The notes beneath the pieces were generated by a model that was not told where the DNA came from, did no database searches, and saw only the letters and a list, made by a program, of their open reading frames with translations. Both the position numbers and the translations under genes were made by a program. From Aquamicrobium sp. LC103 (lineage in GTDB: Bacteria > Pseudomonadota > Alphaproteobacteria > Rhizobiales > Rhizobiaceae): DNA of 64,000 nucleotides. Shown here in pieces: positions 35,174 through 44,179 of this stretch. Position 1 is the first letter of the stretch, and each line of letters begins with the position of its first letter. The stretch covers positions 266,477-330,476 of the forward strand of contig NZ_LBCQ02000007.1 in assembly GCF_001014615.2 (NCBI RefSeq), read 5' to 3'.

Positions 35174-35209
35174 TGCGATTTTGTCTCCCCGTTTGAGAGC
35201 ACAATCGCA
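35174..35209 (-). promoter_or_regulatory. Hairpin over the ribosome site of the transglutaminase-like protease
   Basis: On the minus-strand RNA, TGCGATTGTGCTCTC folds back on GAGACAAAATCGCA around a 7-base loop (13 pairs, one mismatch, one bulge). The Shine-Dalgarno GGGGAGA lies in the loop and the first pairs, and the ATG follows at once. This could act as a thermometer or a protein-controlled switch. Confidence 0.5.
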
Positions 35210-35345
35210 GACCCGGATTTATTTGACGCAAAGGCCGGAGGTAGAAACTAAGTCAAATTTGAAAGGACTTGAGAAGAATTGTGAATAAAAGAAGAATAAA
35301 GATTTCAGCGATTTTTTACCTAGAATTTTATCGATCCCTTACAAC

Positions 35346-35383
35346 TTGCCGCCTTCGATCCCATCTGATGGGAAGGCCGGCAA
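35346..35383 (+). other. Stable hairpin in the sdaA leader region
   Basis: TTGCCGCCTTC pairs with GAAGGCCGGCAA (one bulged base), with an inner CCAT-CTG-ATGG stem. It lies 168 bp before sdaA and has no T-run. It could be a leader RNA element or part of a small RNA. Confidence 0.4.
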
Positions 35384-35550
35384 CGGCCTTGCGCGCGGAA
35401 ACCCGCTATCGGCTTGCGTGTCGTTGGAAGCAAAAAGAAGGTCGGCCTGTCCTATTGCCAGCGCCGCGAAAGCCGCCAAACATCGCGCTTCGAACGATCA
35501 AAGCGCCAAAGGTCGCTTGCTCGTCCATATCGGTCCTGCGGAGTTAGTGC

Positions 35551-36951
35551 ATGTTCCTTTCCGTATTCGATCTCTTCAAGATCGGCATCGGTCCTTCCTC
35601 GTCCCACACGATGGGGCCGATGACGGCCGCGGCCCGCTTTCTCGACGAGATCGCGGGGGACGACTGGCCGCGGCCGCAGGGTGTGGCTGTGGATCGGCTC
35701 GCCGTCAGCCTGCACGGCTCGCTGGCCTTCACCGGGGTAGGGCACGGCACGGACAGGGCGGTCGTCCTCGGGCTATGCGGGCTGACGCCGGTGACGGTCG
35801 ATCCCGACCGGACCGACGCGCTCATGACGCAGGTTGGCAAAGAGAAATCGGTGACGCCGCCGGGACATCCGACCTACCGTTTCGATCCGCGGGCCGATCT
35901 CGTGCTCGACAAGAAGACGCCGCTTCCCGGGCATGCCAACGGCATGGCCTTTTCCGCCTTCGACGCGCAAGGCAGGCTGCTCCTGCGCCGGGTCTATTAT
36001 TCGATCGGTGGCGGTTTCGTGGTTTCGGAGGAAGAGCTGCAACGATTGAAGTCGCAGGCAGCCGCGTCATCGAGCAAGTCGGTGCCCTATCCGTTTCGCA
36101 ATGCCAGGGAAATGCTCGCCATGGCCGCCGACGGCGGTTTGTCGATAGCTGAAATGAAACGCGCCAACGAGGAAGCGCATATGGCGCGCGAGGATCTCGA
36201 CGACGGGCTCGACCGTATCTGGGAGGTCATGCGCGCCTGCATCGAGCGCGGACTTTCCCAGGAAGGGATCATGCCCGGCGGGCTGAAGGTGCGCCGCCGC
36301 GCCCGCCAGTTGCACGACAAGCTGCAGGAGGAGTGGCAGCGCAATCGTCCGAACCCGCTGCTGGCGAATGATTGGCTTTCCATCTACGCGATGGCCGTCA
36401 ATGAGGAGAACGCGGCGGGCGGCCGCGTCGTGACCGCGCCCACCAACGGCGCGGCCGGCGTCGTGCCCGCGGTGATGCGCTACTGGCTGCATTTTCACGC
36501 CGACGCCGACCAGGCGAGCATTCGCGATTTCCTCCTGACGGCGGCGGCCGTCGGCGGCATCATCAAGCACAATGCGTCGATTTCGGGCGCCGAGGTCGGC
36601 TGCCAGGGCGAGGTGGGCTCCGCCTCCGCCATGGCTGCCGCGGGCCTGGCCGCGGTGATGGGCGGCACGCCGCCGCAGGTGGAGAACGCCGCGGAAATCG
36701 CGCTCGAGCATCATCTCGGCATGACATGCGACCCGATCGCCGGGCTGGTGCAGGTTCCCTGCATAGAACGCAACGCGCTCGGCGCGGTGAAGGCGGTGAC
36801 GGCGGCCTCGCTGGCGATCAAGGGCGACGGCACGCATTTCGTGCCGCTCGACGCCGCGATCGAGACGATGAGACAGACCGGCCTCGACATGAACGAGCGC
36901 TACAAAGAAACGAGCCTCGGCGGCCTCGCCGTCAATGTGGTGGAATGCTGA
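35551..36951 (+). CDS. sdaA: L-serine ammonia-lyase (iron-sulfur)
   Basis: A 466-residue oxygen-sensitive enzyme that deaminates L-serine to pyruvate with a [4Fe-4S] cluster. Seen: the substrate and structural motif [21 protein letters not shown] at the start, an AAFMSHP-like regulatory region, and the Cys residues expected to hold the cluster, in [10 protein letters not shown] and [18 protein letters not shown]. The C-terminal Cys is the known tail that sits in the active site when empty. Single plus-strand gene with GGAG 9 bases before the ATG. Confidence 0.97.
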   Translation: MFLSVFDLFKIGIGPSSSHTMGPMTAAARFLDEIAGDDWPRPQGVAVDRLAVSLHGSLAFTGVGHGTDRAVVLGLCGLTPVTVDPDRTDALMTQVGKEKSVTPPGHPTYRFDPRADLVLDKKTPLPGHANGMAFSAFDAQGRLLLRRVYYSIGGGFVVSEEELQRLKSQAAASSSKSVPYPFRNAREMLAMAADGGLSIAEMKRANEEAHMAREDLDDGLDRIWEVMRACIERGLSQEGIMPGGLKVRRRARQLHDKLQEEWQRNRPNPLLANDWLSIYAMAVNEENAAGGRVVTAPTNGAAGVVPAVMRYWLHFHADADQASIRDFLLTAAAVGGIIKHNASISGAEVGCQGEVGSASAMAAAGLAAVMGGTPPQVENAAEIALEHHLGMTCDPIAGLVQVPCIERNALGAVKAVTAASLAIKGDGTHFVPLDAAIETMRQTGLDMNERYKETSLGGLAVNVVEC

Positions 36952-37024
36952 GCGTCGGCTTCCACCTGTGGAGCGATGGTCGCGCGGGCTTCATTGCCGG
37001 GCCGACAGGCTCTAGACTGGAACC

Positions 37025-37459
37025 ATGTCACTCAATCTCATAAAGCTCTGTGTCGGTTGCGACAGCGTCGAGGACCTCGAGGAGTGGATACGGTTCCGCC
37101 TCGAGGAGAAGCGGCGGGCGGGCCAGCCGGTGGAGCAGTTCCACACCACCCGCATGGTGCCCAAGCGCGTCGACGAGCTGCTCGACGGCGGTTCGCTATA
37201 CTGGATCATCAAGGGCGGCGTTCAATGCCGGCAGAGGTTGGCCGACATTCGCCCTTTCACCGACGGTGAAGGCATCGGGCGGTGCCATCTGGTCTTCGAG
37301 CCCGTCGTCATACGCACGCATTGGCAGCCGCGGCGGCCGTTCCAGGGCTGGCGTTACCTTAAGCCGGAAGACGCTCCGGGCGACCTCGCCAATGGCGCCG
37401 GCGGAGAGGAGCTGCCGCAGAAGCTGCAGCGGGAACTCTCCGAACTCGGCCTTCTCTAG
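37025..37459 (+). CDS. DUF1489 family protein
   Basis: A 144-residue conserved alphaproteobacterial protein with unknown function. Seen: the typical start LNLIKLCVGCDSVEDLEEW, TTRMVPKRVDELLDGGSLYWIIKG, and VFEPVVIRTHWQPRRPFQGWRYLK, all family hallmarks. No signal peptide or membrane segment. Two Cys (C9, C12) lie close at the N-terminus. Alone on the plus strand, 73 bp after sdaA and 53 bp before the VWA gene. Confidence 0.92.
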   Translation: MSLNLIKLCVGCDSVEDLEEWIRFRLEEKRRAGQPVEQFHTTRMVPKRVDELLDGGSLYWIIKGGVQCRQRLADIRPFTDGEGIGRCHLVFEPVVIRTHWQPRRPFQGWRYLKPEDAPGDLANGAGGEELPQKLQRELSELGLL

Positions 37460-37512
37460 CCTAAGCCGACCCGCCTCTTGCAAGCTCCGGCTTCCCGCCA
37501 CATGTTCTTTCC

Positions 37513-38247
37513 ATGAGCGACGAGAAGACACCTGCCCGCCGTACAAACCAGGTTCCGCAAGGGCCTCGTTCGGATTCCGCCGCCGTCGACGCCTTCGTCC
37601 GGCAGGCGAGGGCGCTCGCCCAACCCGGGACCAAGGGCGGCGGCAGGCTGATCCTGGCGCTGGACGCGACGATGAGCCGCCAGCCGACCTGGGATCTTGC
37701 CTGCACGCTGCAGGCGGAGATGTTCGACGCGGTCGGCAGAACCGGCGGCCTCAATGTGCAGCTCGTCTATTTCCGCGGCTTCGGCGAATGCCGTTCCTCG
37801 CGCTTCGTCAGTGATACCGATGCGCTGAAATCGCTGATGACGAGGATAGATTGCCGCGGCGGCCACACGCAGATCGGCAAGGTCCTGTCGCATGCGTTGA
37901 AGGAAGCGGAGCGGGAAAAGGTCAACGCACTCGTCTATGTCGGCGACGCGATGGAGGAGGATATCGACGACCTTGCGGAAAAGGCTGGAAGACTCGGCCT
38001 CCACGGCCTGCCCGTCTTCATCTTTCAGGAAGGACACGACCCCGTCGCCGAAACCGCCTTCAAGGAGATCTCCCGACTCTCCAAGGGTGCCTGGTTCCGC
38101 TTCGACCGCAACGCGGCTTCGGAGCTGGCGAAGCTGCTTTCGGCCGTGGCCGTGTTCGCTTCCGGAGGGTTGAAGGCGCTAGAGGCACGCGGCCAGCCGG
38201 AAGACCGCCTCATGATCGAGCATTTGACGGGCAACAGGCGCAGATGA
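37513..38247 (+). CDS. VWA-like protein, first of a VWA/J-protein pair
   Basis: A 244-residue cytoplasmic protein with a von Willebrand A-like domain from about residue 44. Seen: the strand LILALDATMSRQPTWD, whose D-x-T-x-S (residues 51-55) is a variant of the DxSxS MIDAS site, then ALVYVGDAMEEDIDDL, where a later MIDAS Asp is expected. It may bind Mg2+ or be a scaffold. It overlaps the next gene by 4 bp (ATGA). No AAA+ ATPase is beside it, unlike the MoxR/VWA pair at 15.7 kb. Confidence 0.8.
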   Translation: MSDEKTPARRTNQVPQGPRSDSAAVDAFVRQARALAQPGTKGGGRLILALDATMSRQPTWDLACTLQAEMFDAVGRTGGLNVQLVYFRGFGECRSSRFVSDTDALKSLMTRIDCRGGHTQIGKVLSHALKEAEREKVNALVYVGDAMEEDIDDLAEKAGRLGLHGLPVFIFQEGHDPVAETAFKEISRLSKGAWFRFDRNAASELAKLLSAVAVFASGGLKALEARGQPEDRLMIEHLTGNRRR

Positions 38248-38939
38248 CGGTGATGTTCTATCTGTCCGCCGCGCTGCTGATCGTCGCGCTGGTCGGCGCG
38301 CTGTTCATACGGGCCGATGCGTCGCGATTGGCCGCCGGGCTGCGGCTGTCCGGGCCGCTGATCCTGGGCATCGTCGGCGTCGGACTGTTGTTCCTGGGCA
38401 GGGCGGGCATCGGCGGCATGCTGATCTCGGGCGCCGTCGCCTGGTATACGTCGAACCGCTTCAGGAGCGGCGGCAAACCTTCACCGGGAAGACACTCGAC
38501 GGTGAGGACGGCGGCGTTGGAAATGGAGCTCGATCACGACACCGGCGCGCTGGAGGGCCTTGTGCTGGCCGGTGGCTTCGAGGGCCGCGAACTGGGCTCT
38601 ATGTCGCTTACGGAATTGCTTTCGCTCGCCAGCGACCTTTCCTCGGACGGCGAAAGCCTGCAGCTACTTGAGACCTATCTTGACGGCCGCTTTCCCCTCT
38701 GGCGTGAGGACGCGCAGATGAACGCGGGCGGCGGGCAGGCTCGCGCGCCAGCTTCGGGCCCCATGACTAAGCAGGAGGCCTACGAGATCCTTGGTCTTGA
38801 AACGGGAGCCAGCACGGCGGAGATCCGCAAGGCGCACCGCCGCCTGATGCAGCGCCTGCACCCCGATCTCGGTGGTACTTCTTTCCTTGCTGCGCGTATC
38901 AACGAAGCCAAGGATGTCCTGCTCTCTGATCACGACTAA
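38244..38939 (+). CDS. Membrane-anchored J-domain protein, Pam18/Tim14-like
   Basis: A 231-residue protein. Seen: two or three N-terminal membrane helices (about residues 4-22, 38-56 and perhaps 58-70), a central acidic part, and a C-terminal J-domain at about 175-231. Hallmark HPD at 206-208, in LHPDLGGTSFLAARINEAKDVLL, close to the mitochondrial Tim14/Pam18 pattern. It should stimulate DnaK at the inner membrane. Start overlaps the VWA stop. The acidic central stretch ELGSMSLTELLSLASDLSSDGE is not in Pam18, so the role may differ. Confidence 0.85.
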   Translation: MTVMFYLSAALLIVALVGALFIRADASRLAAGLRLSGPLILGIVGVGLLFLGRAGIGGMLISGAVAWYTSNRFRSGGKPSPGRHSTVRTAALEMELDHDTGALEGLVLAGGFEGRELGSMSLTELLSLASDLSSDGESLQLLETYLDGRFPLWREDAQMNAGGGQARAPASGPMTKQEAYEILGLETGASTAEIRKAHRRLMQRLHPDLGGTSFLAARINEAKDVLLSDHD

Positions 38940-38990
38940 CTTCTCCCCTGGACACGAACACAAACCGGGAAAGATGACGGTGCGAACCTC

Positions 38991-40373
38991 CTAGAGCTGC
39001 ACCGCGTAGCAATCGATCTTCTTCTTCTTCAGCGCGCCGCACGCGTTCCATGCCTCGTTCTTGGAGCCGAAGCCGCCGAAGCGCGCGCGGAAGAAGGTGG
39101 TGCCTTTGTTGTCGAACGTTTCGGTGAAGGCCGTGGCATTCGCGAGCAGGCCGGAAGCCTTCTGCGTCGTGCTTTCAAGGAAGGCCTTCGCCTCACGTTC
39201 GGACGGAGAGGAGGCGACCTGGATCACCCAGCCGGCGCTGGGCCGGGTCGTCGAGGCGGTCTGGACCGGATCGATCGGCGTTGCCGCCTCGATGGCCTCG
39301 CTGGCGGCGACCACCGGGCTCGGGATCGGGACGGGGGGAGCAAAGCGGGCGGCCGCCGGCTCCTGCGCATAGGCGGCGACCGCGATTTGGCCGATCTCGT
39401 CCTGCGGACGGAAATCGGGCGTCGGTATGTTGCGCTTCGGCAATGCGACGGCGGAAGCCGCGACCGCCGTCGACGGGGTCAGCGTACGCGAGGCGATGAG
39501 CTGGCCGCCGCCGCCACGCGACGCCTTGGGAAGGTATTCCCTGATGAGCGCGGCCATGTGATCGTCACGGCTCTTGGCGGACTGCCCGCCCATGACCACG
39601 GCGACGACGCTGCGGCCGTTGTTTTGGACGGAGGTGACGAGATTGAAGCCCGAGGCACGGATGTAGCCGGTCTTGATGCCGTCGACGCCCTCCACGCGAT
39701 TCAGAAGACGGTTGTGGTTGTTGTAGCGCGTCTTGCCGAGCGTGAAGGAGGTCGTGGAGAAATACGGATATTGCCGCGGGAAGTGCTCGCGCAGCGCGAT
39801 GCCCAGGATCGCCATGTCGCGAGCCGTCGTGTACTGCGCGTTGTTGGGCAGTCCGTGGGCGTTGCGGAATTGCGTCGAATCCATGCCGAGCTGACGCGCC
39901 TTGGCGGTCATCATCTTGGCGAAGTTGGCTTCCGAGCCACCGAGATGCTCGCCGAGCGCCGTGGCCATGTCGTTGGCCGAGCGCGTGATCAGGGCGAGAA
40001 TCGCGTTTTCGACCGTGATGGTCGATCCCGCCTTGAGCCCGATCTTCGTCGGCGGTTCCGCGGCGGCATTGGCGGAAACCCGAATGCGGGTGTTCTTGTT
40101 GATGCGCCCGGCGTTCATCGCCTCGAACACGAGATAGAGCGTCATCATCTTGGTGAGCGATGCGGGGTAGCGCCTGTCGTTGCCGTTGCTCTGGAAGAGC
40201 ACCTGGCCGGTCTTGGCGTCCATCACATAGGCGGCATAGCGCGGATTGGCCGATGCCTGCCCGGCGTTTCCGGCGGCTATCGCCAGCGCCATCAGCATGA
40301 CCAGGAGGGATTTGGAGGAATACGGTATACGCGAGAAAAAGCCTGCCCACACCTGACGCACGATTACACCCAT
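38991..40373 (-). CDS. D-alanyl-D-alanine carboxypeptidase (S11) with C-terminal SPOR domain
   Basis: A 460-residue periplasmic penicillin-binding protein. It trims the terminal D-Ala of peptidoglycan stem peptides. Seen: a signal peptide or anchor at residues 20-42, active-site SLTK at 72-75, SAN at 132-134, KTG at 234-236, a Pro/Ala-rich linker at about 290-380, and a SPOR domain at about 383-460 (WVIQVASSPSEREAKAFLES). SPOR binds denuded glycan at the division site, so this enzyme is likely directed to the septum. Single gene. Confidence 0.94.
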   Translation of the reverse strand: MGVIVRQVWAGFFSRIPYSSKSLLVMLMALAIAAGNAGQASANPRYAAYVMDAKTGQVLFQSNGNDRRYPASLTKMMTLYLVFEAMNAGRINKNTRIRVSANAAAEPPTKIGLKAGSTITVENAILALITRSANDMATALGEHLGGSEANFAKMMTAKARQLGMDSTQFRNAHGLPNNAQYTTARDMAILGIALREHFPRQYPYFSTTSFTLGKTRYNNHNRLLNRVEGVDGIKTGYIRASGFNLVTSVQNNGRSVVAVVMGGQSAKSRDDHMAALIREYLPKASRGGGGQLIASRTLTPSTAVAASAVALPKRNIPTPDFRPQDEIGQIAVAAYAQEPAAARFAPPVPIPSPVVAASEAIEAATPIDPVQTASTTRPSAGWVIQVASSPSEREAKAFLESTTQKASGLLANATAFTETFDNKGTTFFRARFGGFGSKNEAWNACGALKKKKIDCYAVQL

Positions 40374-40562
40374 GGTTTCTTATTCGGATCGCAACTGCGG
40401 CATTTTTTCCGCCGCCCCAAGCTCCGACCTTAGAAGCCATCGGGTTACCAATCCGTTTATGGTAACCGGGCCGTTCACCATTTTTGCGGTAATTTATCGA
40501 TCGTTGCTTTCCTGTCGCAGCCAGGGGAGATGACAGGTTTGTGGCAGTTTGTTGACTTTTTG

Positions 40563-40593
40563 TGCAGTGCACTTTAGTTTTTTATGCAACGCA
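40563..40593. promoter_or_regulatory. Two TGC-N3-GCA dyads before the phasin gene (candidate PhaR sites)
   Basis: TGC-AGT-GCA at 40563-40571 and TGC-AAC-GCA at 40585-40593, 22 bp apart (two helix turns), 49 bp before the phasin ATG. A -35-like TTGACT lies at 40552-40557. PhaR of Paracoccus and Rhodobacter binds TGC-rich dyads of this kind at phasin promoters. Confidence 0.5.
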
Positions 40594-40641
40594 CAATCGC
40601 GTTCATCTCACCTCCCCGGCATTCGAAAGGTAAATGCGCAG

Positions 40642-40971
40642 ATGATGCAGTCGTTTGAAGACGCCAACAAAGTTGGCAAGGAATTCCTCGATTCCGGCCT
40701 CAAGAGCTTCGCCTCCCTTTCCAAGGGCCTTCAGGTCATCTCCGTCGAGGCGACGGAGTATTCCAAGAAGGCGTACGAGACCGGCAGCGCCGTGGTCGAG
40801 AAGCTCGCCTCGGCGAAGTCGCTGGAGAAGGCCGCGGAGATCCAGGCCGACTACGCCAAGCAGGCCTATGAAAGCTTCGTAACGCAGGCCACCAGGATGG
40901 GCGAGCTTTACGCCGACATTGCCAAGGATGCCTACAAGCCGTTCGAATCGGTCGTCGCCAAGGCGAAATAG
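40642..40971 (+). CDS. Phasin family protein
   Basis: A 109-residue helical protein that coats polyhydroxyalkanoate granules, or acts as a chaperone-like small protein. Seen: the family opening [29 protein letters not shown], the helix [17 protein letters not shown], and [37 protein letters not shown]. Two adjacent ATGs (40642, 40645) are equal starts. An AAAGG site lies 11 bases upstream. Two TGC-N3-GCA dyads precede it. No pha biosynthesis genes are in the window. Confidence 0.93.
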   Translation: MMQSFEDANKVGKEFLDSGLKSFASLSKGLQVISVEATEYSKKAYETGSAVVEKLASAKSLEKAAEIQADYAKQAYESFVTQATRMGELYADIAKDAYKPFESVVAKAK

Positions 40972-41015
40972 ATCAAGCGGATTCGCTTTTTTCGCGGGCC
41001 TGGCTGCTCGCGGCG

Positions 41016-41050
41016 AACCCGGTCGTGCGTGGCGCGGCCGGGTTTCTTTG
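41016..41050 (+). terminator. Terminator after the phasin gene
   Basis: AACCCGG pairs with CCGGGTT, followed by TCTTTG. It lies 45 bp past the stop. The loop is long (15 bases). Confidence 0.6.
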
Positions 41051-41239
41051 TTTCGATGCCTTTTGTGTCCCGCGGCCGATCAATTTCGCCACGTCGTGAA
41101 GCCGGCCATATTGTCAGCGGGAAAGAAGGCCTTAAAATCCTCAAGGAAATGCCTACATGTCGAACATTGGACGGGCAGGCAAGAAGGAAGGAATTTGGTG
41201 ACGACCGGCGGGGAAGCCATGCTGAGGAGCGCGGCAAAA

Positions 41240-41566
41240 ATGCAAGGCGACGAGGGCGGAACGGGCCCTTCACGCGGAACAGCGGTCATCACGCGGGCGA
41301 AGCCCAAGACGAAGAAACCGTCACTCTACCGCGTCCTGATCCTCAACGACGACTACACCCCGATGGAGTTCGTCGTTCACGTACTGGAGCGCTTCTTCCA
41401 GAAGGACAGGGAAGCTGCAACCAGGATCATGCTTCATGTTCACAATCACGGCGTCGGTGAATGTGGAGTCTATACATTTGAGGTGGCGGAGACCAAAGTG
41501 ACGCAAGTTATGGATTTCGCCCGCCAGCACCAGCATCCGCTGCAATGCGTGATGGAGAAAAAGTGA
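41240..41566 (+). CDS. clpS: ClpA adaptor protein ClpS
   Basis: A 108-residue N-end-rule adaptor that hands proteins with bulky N-terminal residues to ClpAP. Seen: [21 protein letters not shown] with the paired Asp37-Asp38, and [24 protein letters not shown] with the His that contacts the substrate N-terminus. The N-terminus is basic and flexible. Start: ATG at 41240 has GAGGAG 10 bases upstream. The ATG at 41219 is a near alternative. The clpA gene begins 8 bp after the stop. Plus strand, 268 bp after the phasin. Confidence 0.95.
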   Translation: MQGDEGGTGPSRGTAVITRAKPKTKKPSLYRVLILNDDYTPMEFVVHVLERFFQKDREAATRIMLHVHNHGVGECGVYTFEVAETKVTQVMDFARQHQHPLQCVMEKK

Positions 41567-41574
41567 GGTTTTGA

Positions 41575-44037
41575 ATGCCGGCTTTCTCCCAAGGCCTTGA
41601 AAGGGCGCTCCACCAGGCGCTCACTTTCGCAAACGAGCGCCACCACGAATACGCAACGCTCGAACATCTCCTGCTGGCGCTTCTTGACGATCAAGACGCG
41701 TCCGCCGTCATGCGTGCCTGCAACGTCAATCTCGACGAACTGAAGCAGACCGTTCTCAGCTACATCGATACCGAACTCGACAATCTGGTGACCGGATATG
41801 ACGAGGATTCCAAGCCGACCGCCGGCTTCCAGCGCGTCATCCAGCGCGCGGTGATCCATGTGCAGTCATCCGGCCGCGAGGAAGTCTCCGGCGCCAACGT
41901 GCTCGTGGCGATCTTCGCCGAGCGCGAGAGCCACGCCGCGTACTTCCTCCAGGAACAGCAGATGACCCGCTACGACGCGGTCAACTACATCAGCCACGGC
42001 ATTGCCAAGCGCCCGGGCGCGACGGAGACGCGCAGCCCGCGCGGAGCCGAAGAGGATCATTCCGGCCAGCCCGGCGGCGAAGCCGAGGACAACGGCAAGA
42101 AGAAGCAGCAGGATGCGCTGACCGCATACTGCGTGAACCTCAACGCCAAGGCCAAGCTCGGCAAGATCGACCCGCTGATCGGCCGCGAGAGCGAGATCAA
42201 CCGCACGATTCAGGTCCTGTGCCGCCGCTCCAAGAACAACCCGCTCTATGTCGGCGATCCCGGCGTGGGCAAGACCGCGATCGCCGAAGGGTTGGCCAAG
42301 CGCATCGTCGAGGGCGACGTGCCCGCCGTACTCGGCGACGCGACCATCTTCGCGCTCGACATGGGCACGCTTCTCGCCGGCACGCGCTATCGCGGCGATT
42401 TCGAGGAGCGCCTGAAGCAGGTCGTCAAGGAGCTCGAGGAATATCCGGGCGCGATCCTCTTCATCGACGAGATTCACACGGTGATCGGCGCGGGTGCCAC
42501 CTCGGGCGGCGCGATGGATGCATCGAACCTGCTCAAGCCAGCGCTTTCATCGGGTGCGATTCGCTGCATCGGATCAACCACTTACAAGGAGTTCCGTCAG
42601 TTCTTCGAGAAGGATCGCGCGCTGGTGCGGCGCTTCCAGAAGATCGACGTGAACGAGCCGACCGTGGAAGACACGATCTCGATCATGAAGGGCCTGAAGC
42701 CTTACTTCGAGGACTTTCACAAGGTCCGCTACACCAACGACGCGATCAAGGCGGCGGTCGAGCTTTCGGCCCGCTACATCAATGACCGCAAGCTGCCGGA
42801 CAAGGCGATCGACGTGATCGACGAGACCGGCGCCTCGCAGATGCTGCTGCCGGAATCGCGCCGCAAGAAGACGATCAGCGTCAAGGAAATCGAGGCGACG
42901 ATCGCGACCATGGCGCGCATCCCGCCGAAGACCGTCTCGGCCGACGACGAGAAGGTGCTCGCCAATCTCGAGGCGGAGCTGCGTCGCGTGGTCTATGGCC
43001 AGGACACGGCGATCACCGCGCTCGCCTCGTCGATCAAGCTGGCGCGTGCCGGCCTGCGCGAACCGGAGAAGCCGATCGGCTCATACCTGTTCTCGGGCCC
43101 GACCGGCGTCGGCAAGACCGAGGTCGCCAAGCAGCTCGCCGCCTCGCTCGGCGTGGAACTGCTGCGCTTCGACATGTCGGAATATATGGAGCGGCACACG
43201 GTCTCCCGGCTGATCGGTGCGCCTCCCGGTTATGTCGGCTTCGACCAGGGCGGCCTCCTGACCGACGGCGTCGACCAGCACCCGCATTGCGTGCTGCTGC
43301 TCGACGAGATCGAGAAGGCGCATCCGGACCTCTTCAACATCCTGCTGCAGGTCATGGACCACGGTAAGCTCACCGATCACAACGGCAAGCAGATCGATTT
43401 CCGCAACGTCATCCTGATCATGACGACCAATGCGGGCGCCGCCGATCTCGCCAAGGCCGCGATCGGCTTCGGCTCCTCCAGGCGCGAAGGCGACGACATG
43501 GAGGCGATCAACCGGATCTTCACGCCGGAGTTCCGCAACCGCCTCGATGCGATCATACCGTTCGGCTCCCTGCCGGTGCCGGTCATCCATCAGGTCGTCC
43601 AGAAGTTCGTCATGCAGCTCGAGGCACAGCTTGCCGAGCGCGGCGTGACCTTCGACCTGACGCAAGACGCCGTCGCCTGGCTCGCCGAAAAGGGCTATGA
43701 CGAGCGCATGGGTGCGCGTCCGCTCGGCCGCGTGATCCAGGAGCACATCAAGAAGCCGCTCGCCGACGAGGTGCTGTTCGGCAAGCTGCGCAAGGGCGGC
43801 ACCGTCCGCGTGCTTGTCGAGAAGAACGAGGCCGGCACGGCCGAGCTGAAGCTCGAGGCGGTCGCCGACGAGGTCCCGGTCAAGCCGAAGAAGGAAATCG
43901 TCGAGGACAGCGCGCCGAAGAAAAAGCGGCCGGCGAAGAAGCCTGCCGCCAAGAAGGCGTCGACCGCCAAGGCAAAGCCCGCGCCGAAGGGCAGGGAGCC
44001 CAAGCGCTCGATCGTTCCGCAGCTGCCGCGCAAGTAG
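41575..44037 (+). CDS. clpA: ATP-dependent Clp protease ATP-binding subunit ClpA
   Basis: An approximately 820-residue AAA+ unfoldase that feeds ClpP. Seen: an N-domain that docks ClpS, Walker A1 GDPGVGKTA at 227-234, Walker A2 GPTGVGKTE at 507-514, and the ClpP-binding loop IGF at 629-631. Odd: a tail of about 50 residues from about 768 is Lys/Ala/Pro-rich ([15 protein letters not shown]), like a histone H1 tail and absent in E. coli ClpA. It follows clpS by 8 bp and ends in a clear terminator. Confidence 0.97.
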   Translation: MPAFSQGLERALHQALTFANERHHEYATLEHLLLALLDDQDASAVMRACNVNLDELKQTVLSYIDTELDNLVTGYDEDSKPTAGFQRVIQRAVIHVQSSGREEVSGANVLVAIFAERESHAAYFLQEQQMTRYDAVNYISHGIAKRPGATETRSPRGAEEDHSGQPGGEAEDNGKKKQQDALTAYCVNLNAKAKLGKIDPLIGRESEINRTIQVLCRRSKNNPLYVGDPGVGKTAIAEGLAKRIVEGDVPAVLGDATIFALDMGTLLAGTRYRGDFEERLKQVVKELEEYPGAILFIDEIHTVIGAGATSGGAMDASNLLKPALSSGAIRCIGSTTYKEFRQFFEKDRALVRRFQKIDVNEPTVEDTISIMKGLKPYFEDFHKVRYTNDAIKAAVELSARYINDRKLPDKAIDVIDETGASQMLLPESRRKKTISVKEIEATIATMARIPPKTVSADDEKVLANLEAELRRVVYGQDTAITALASSIKLARAGLREPEKPIGSYLFSGPTGVGKTEVAKQLAASLGVELLRFDMSEYMERHTVSRLIGAPPGYVGFDQGGLLTDGVDQHPHCVLLLDEIEKAHPDLFNILLQVMDHGKLTDHNGKQIDFRNVILIMTTNAGAADLAKAAIGFGSSRREGDDMEAINRIFTPEFRNRLDAIIPFGSLPVPVIHQVVQKFVMQLEAQLAERGVTFDLTQDAVAWLAEKGYDERMGARPLGRVIQEHIKKPLADEVLFGKLRKGGTVRVLVEKNEAGTAELKLEAVADEVPVKPKKEIVEDSAPKKKRPAKKPAAKKASTAKAKPAPKGREPKRSIVPQLPRK

Positions 44038-44056
44038 GACGCTTCCGCGATCAGAG

Positions 44057-44097
44057 AACCCCGCGCAACCGGCAACCGGCGCGCGGGGTTTTCTTTT
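44057..44097 (+). terminator. Rho-independent terminator after clpA
   Basis: A 10-bp perfect stem (AACCCCGCGC with GCGCGGGGTT), a 14-base loop, then TTCTTTT. Confidence 0.85.
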
Positions 44098-44179
44098 GGG
44101 CACTCCGGCGGCCTTCGCCGAAAGTCCGAGCAACAAGCCGGTCGCACGCTAATTCGGCTTGTGTTATGCGTCGTGCGAC

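Larger units (their letters stand above)
35174..35550. other. 377-bp intergenic region between the protease and sdaA
   Basis: Apart from the hairpin at 35174-35209, the stretch 35225-35345 is unusually A+T-rich for this genome. It is followed by a GC-rich hairpin at 35346-35383 (11-bp outer stem with one bulge and an inner CCAT/ATGG stem). The rest, to the sdaA start, holds nothing I can name. A frame open at 35269-35547 has no coding character. Confidence 0.6.

Noticed and set aside
35269..35547. A 92-codon frame before sdaA
   Set aside because: It starts in A+T-rich non-coding DNA, crosses a hairpin, and shows no family match or ribosome site.
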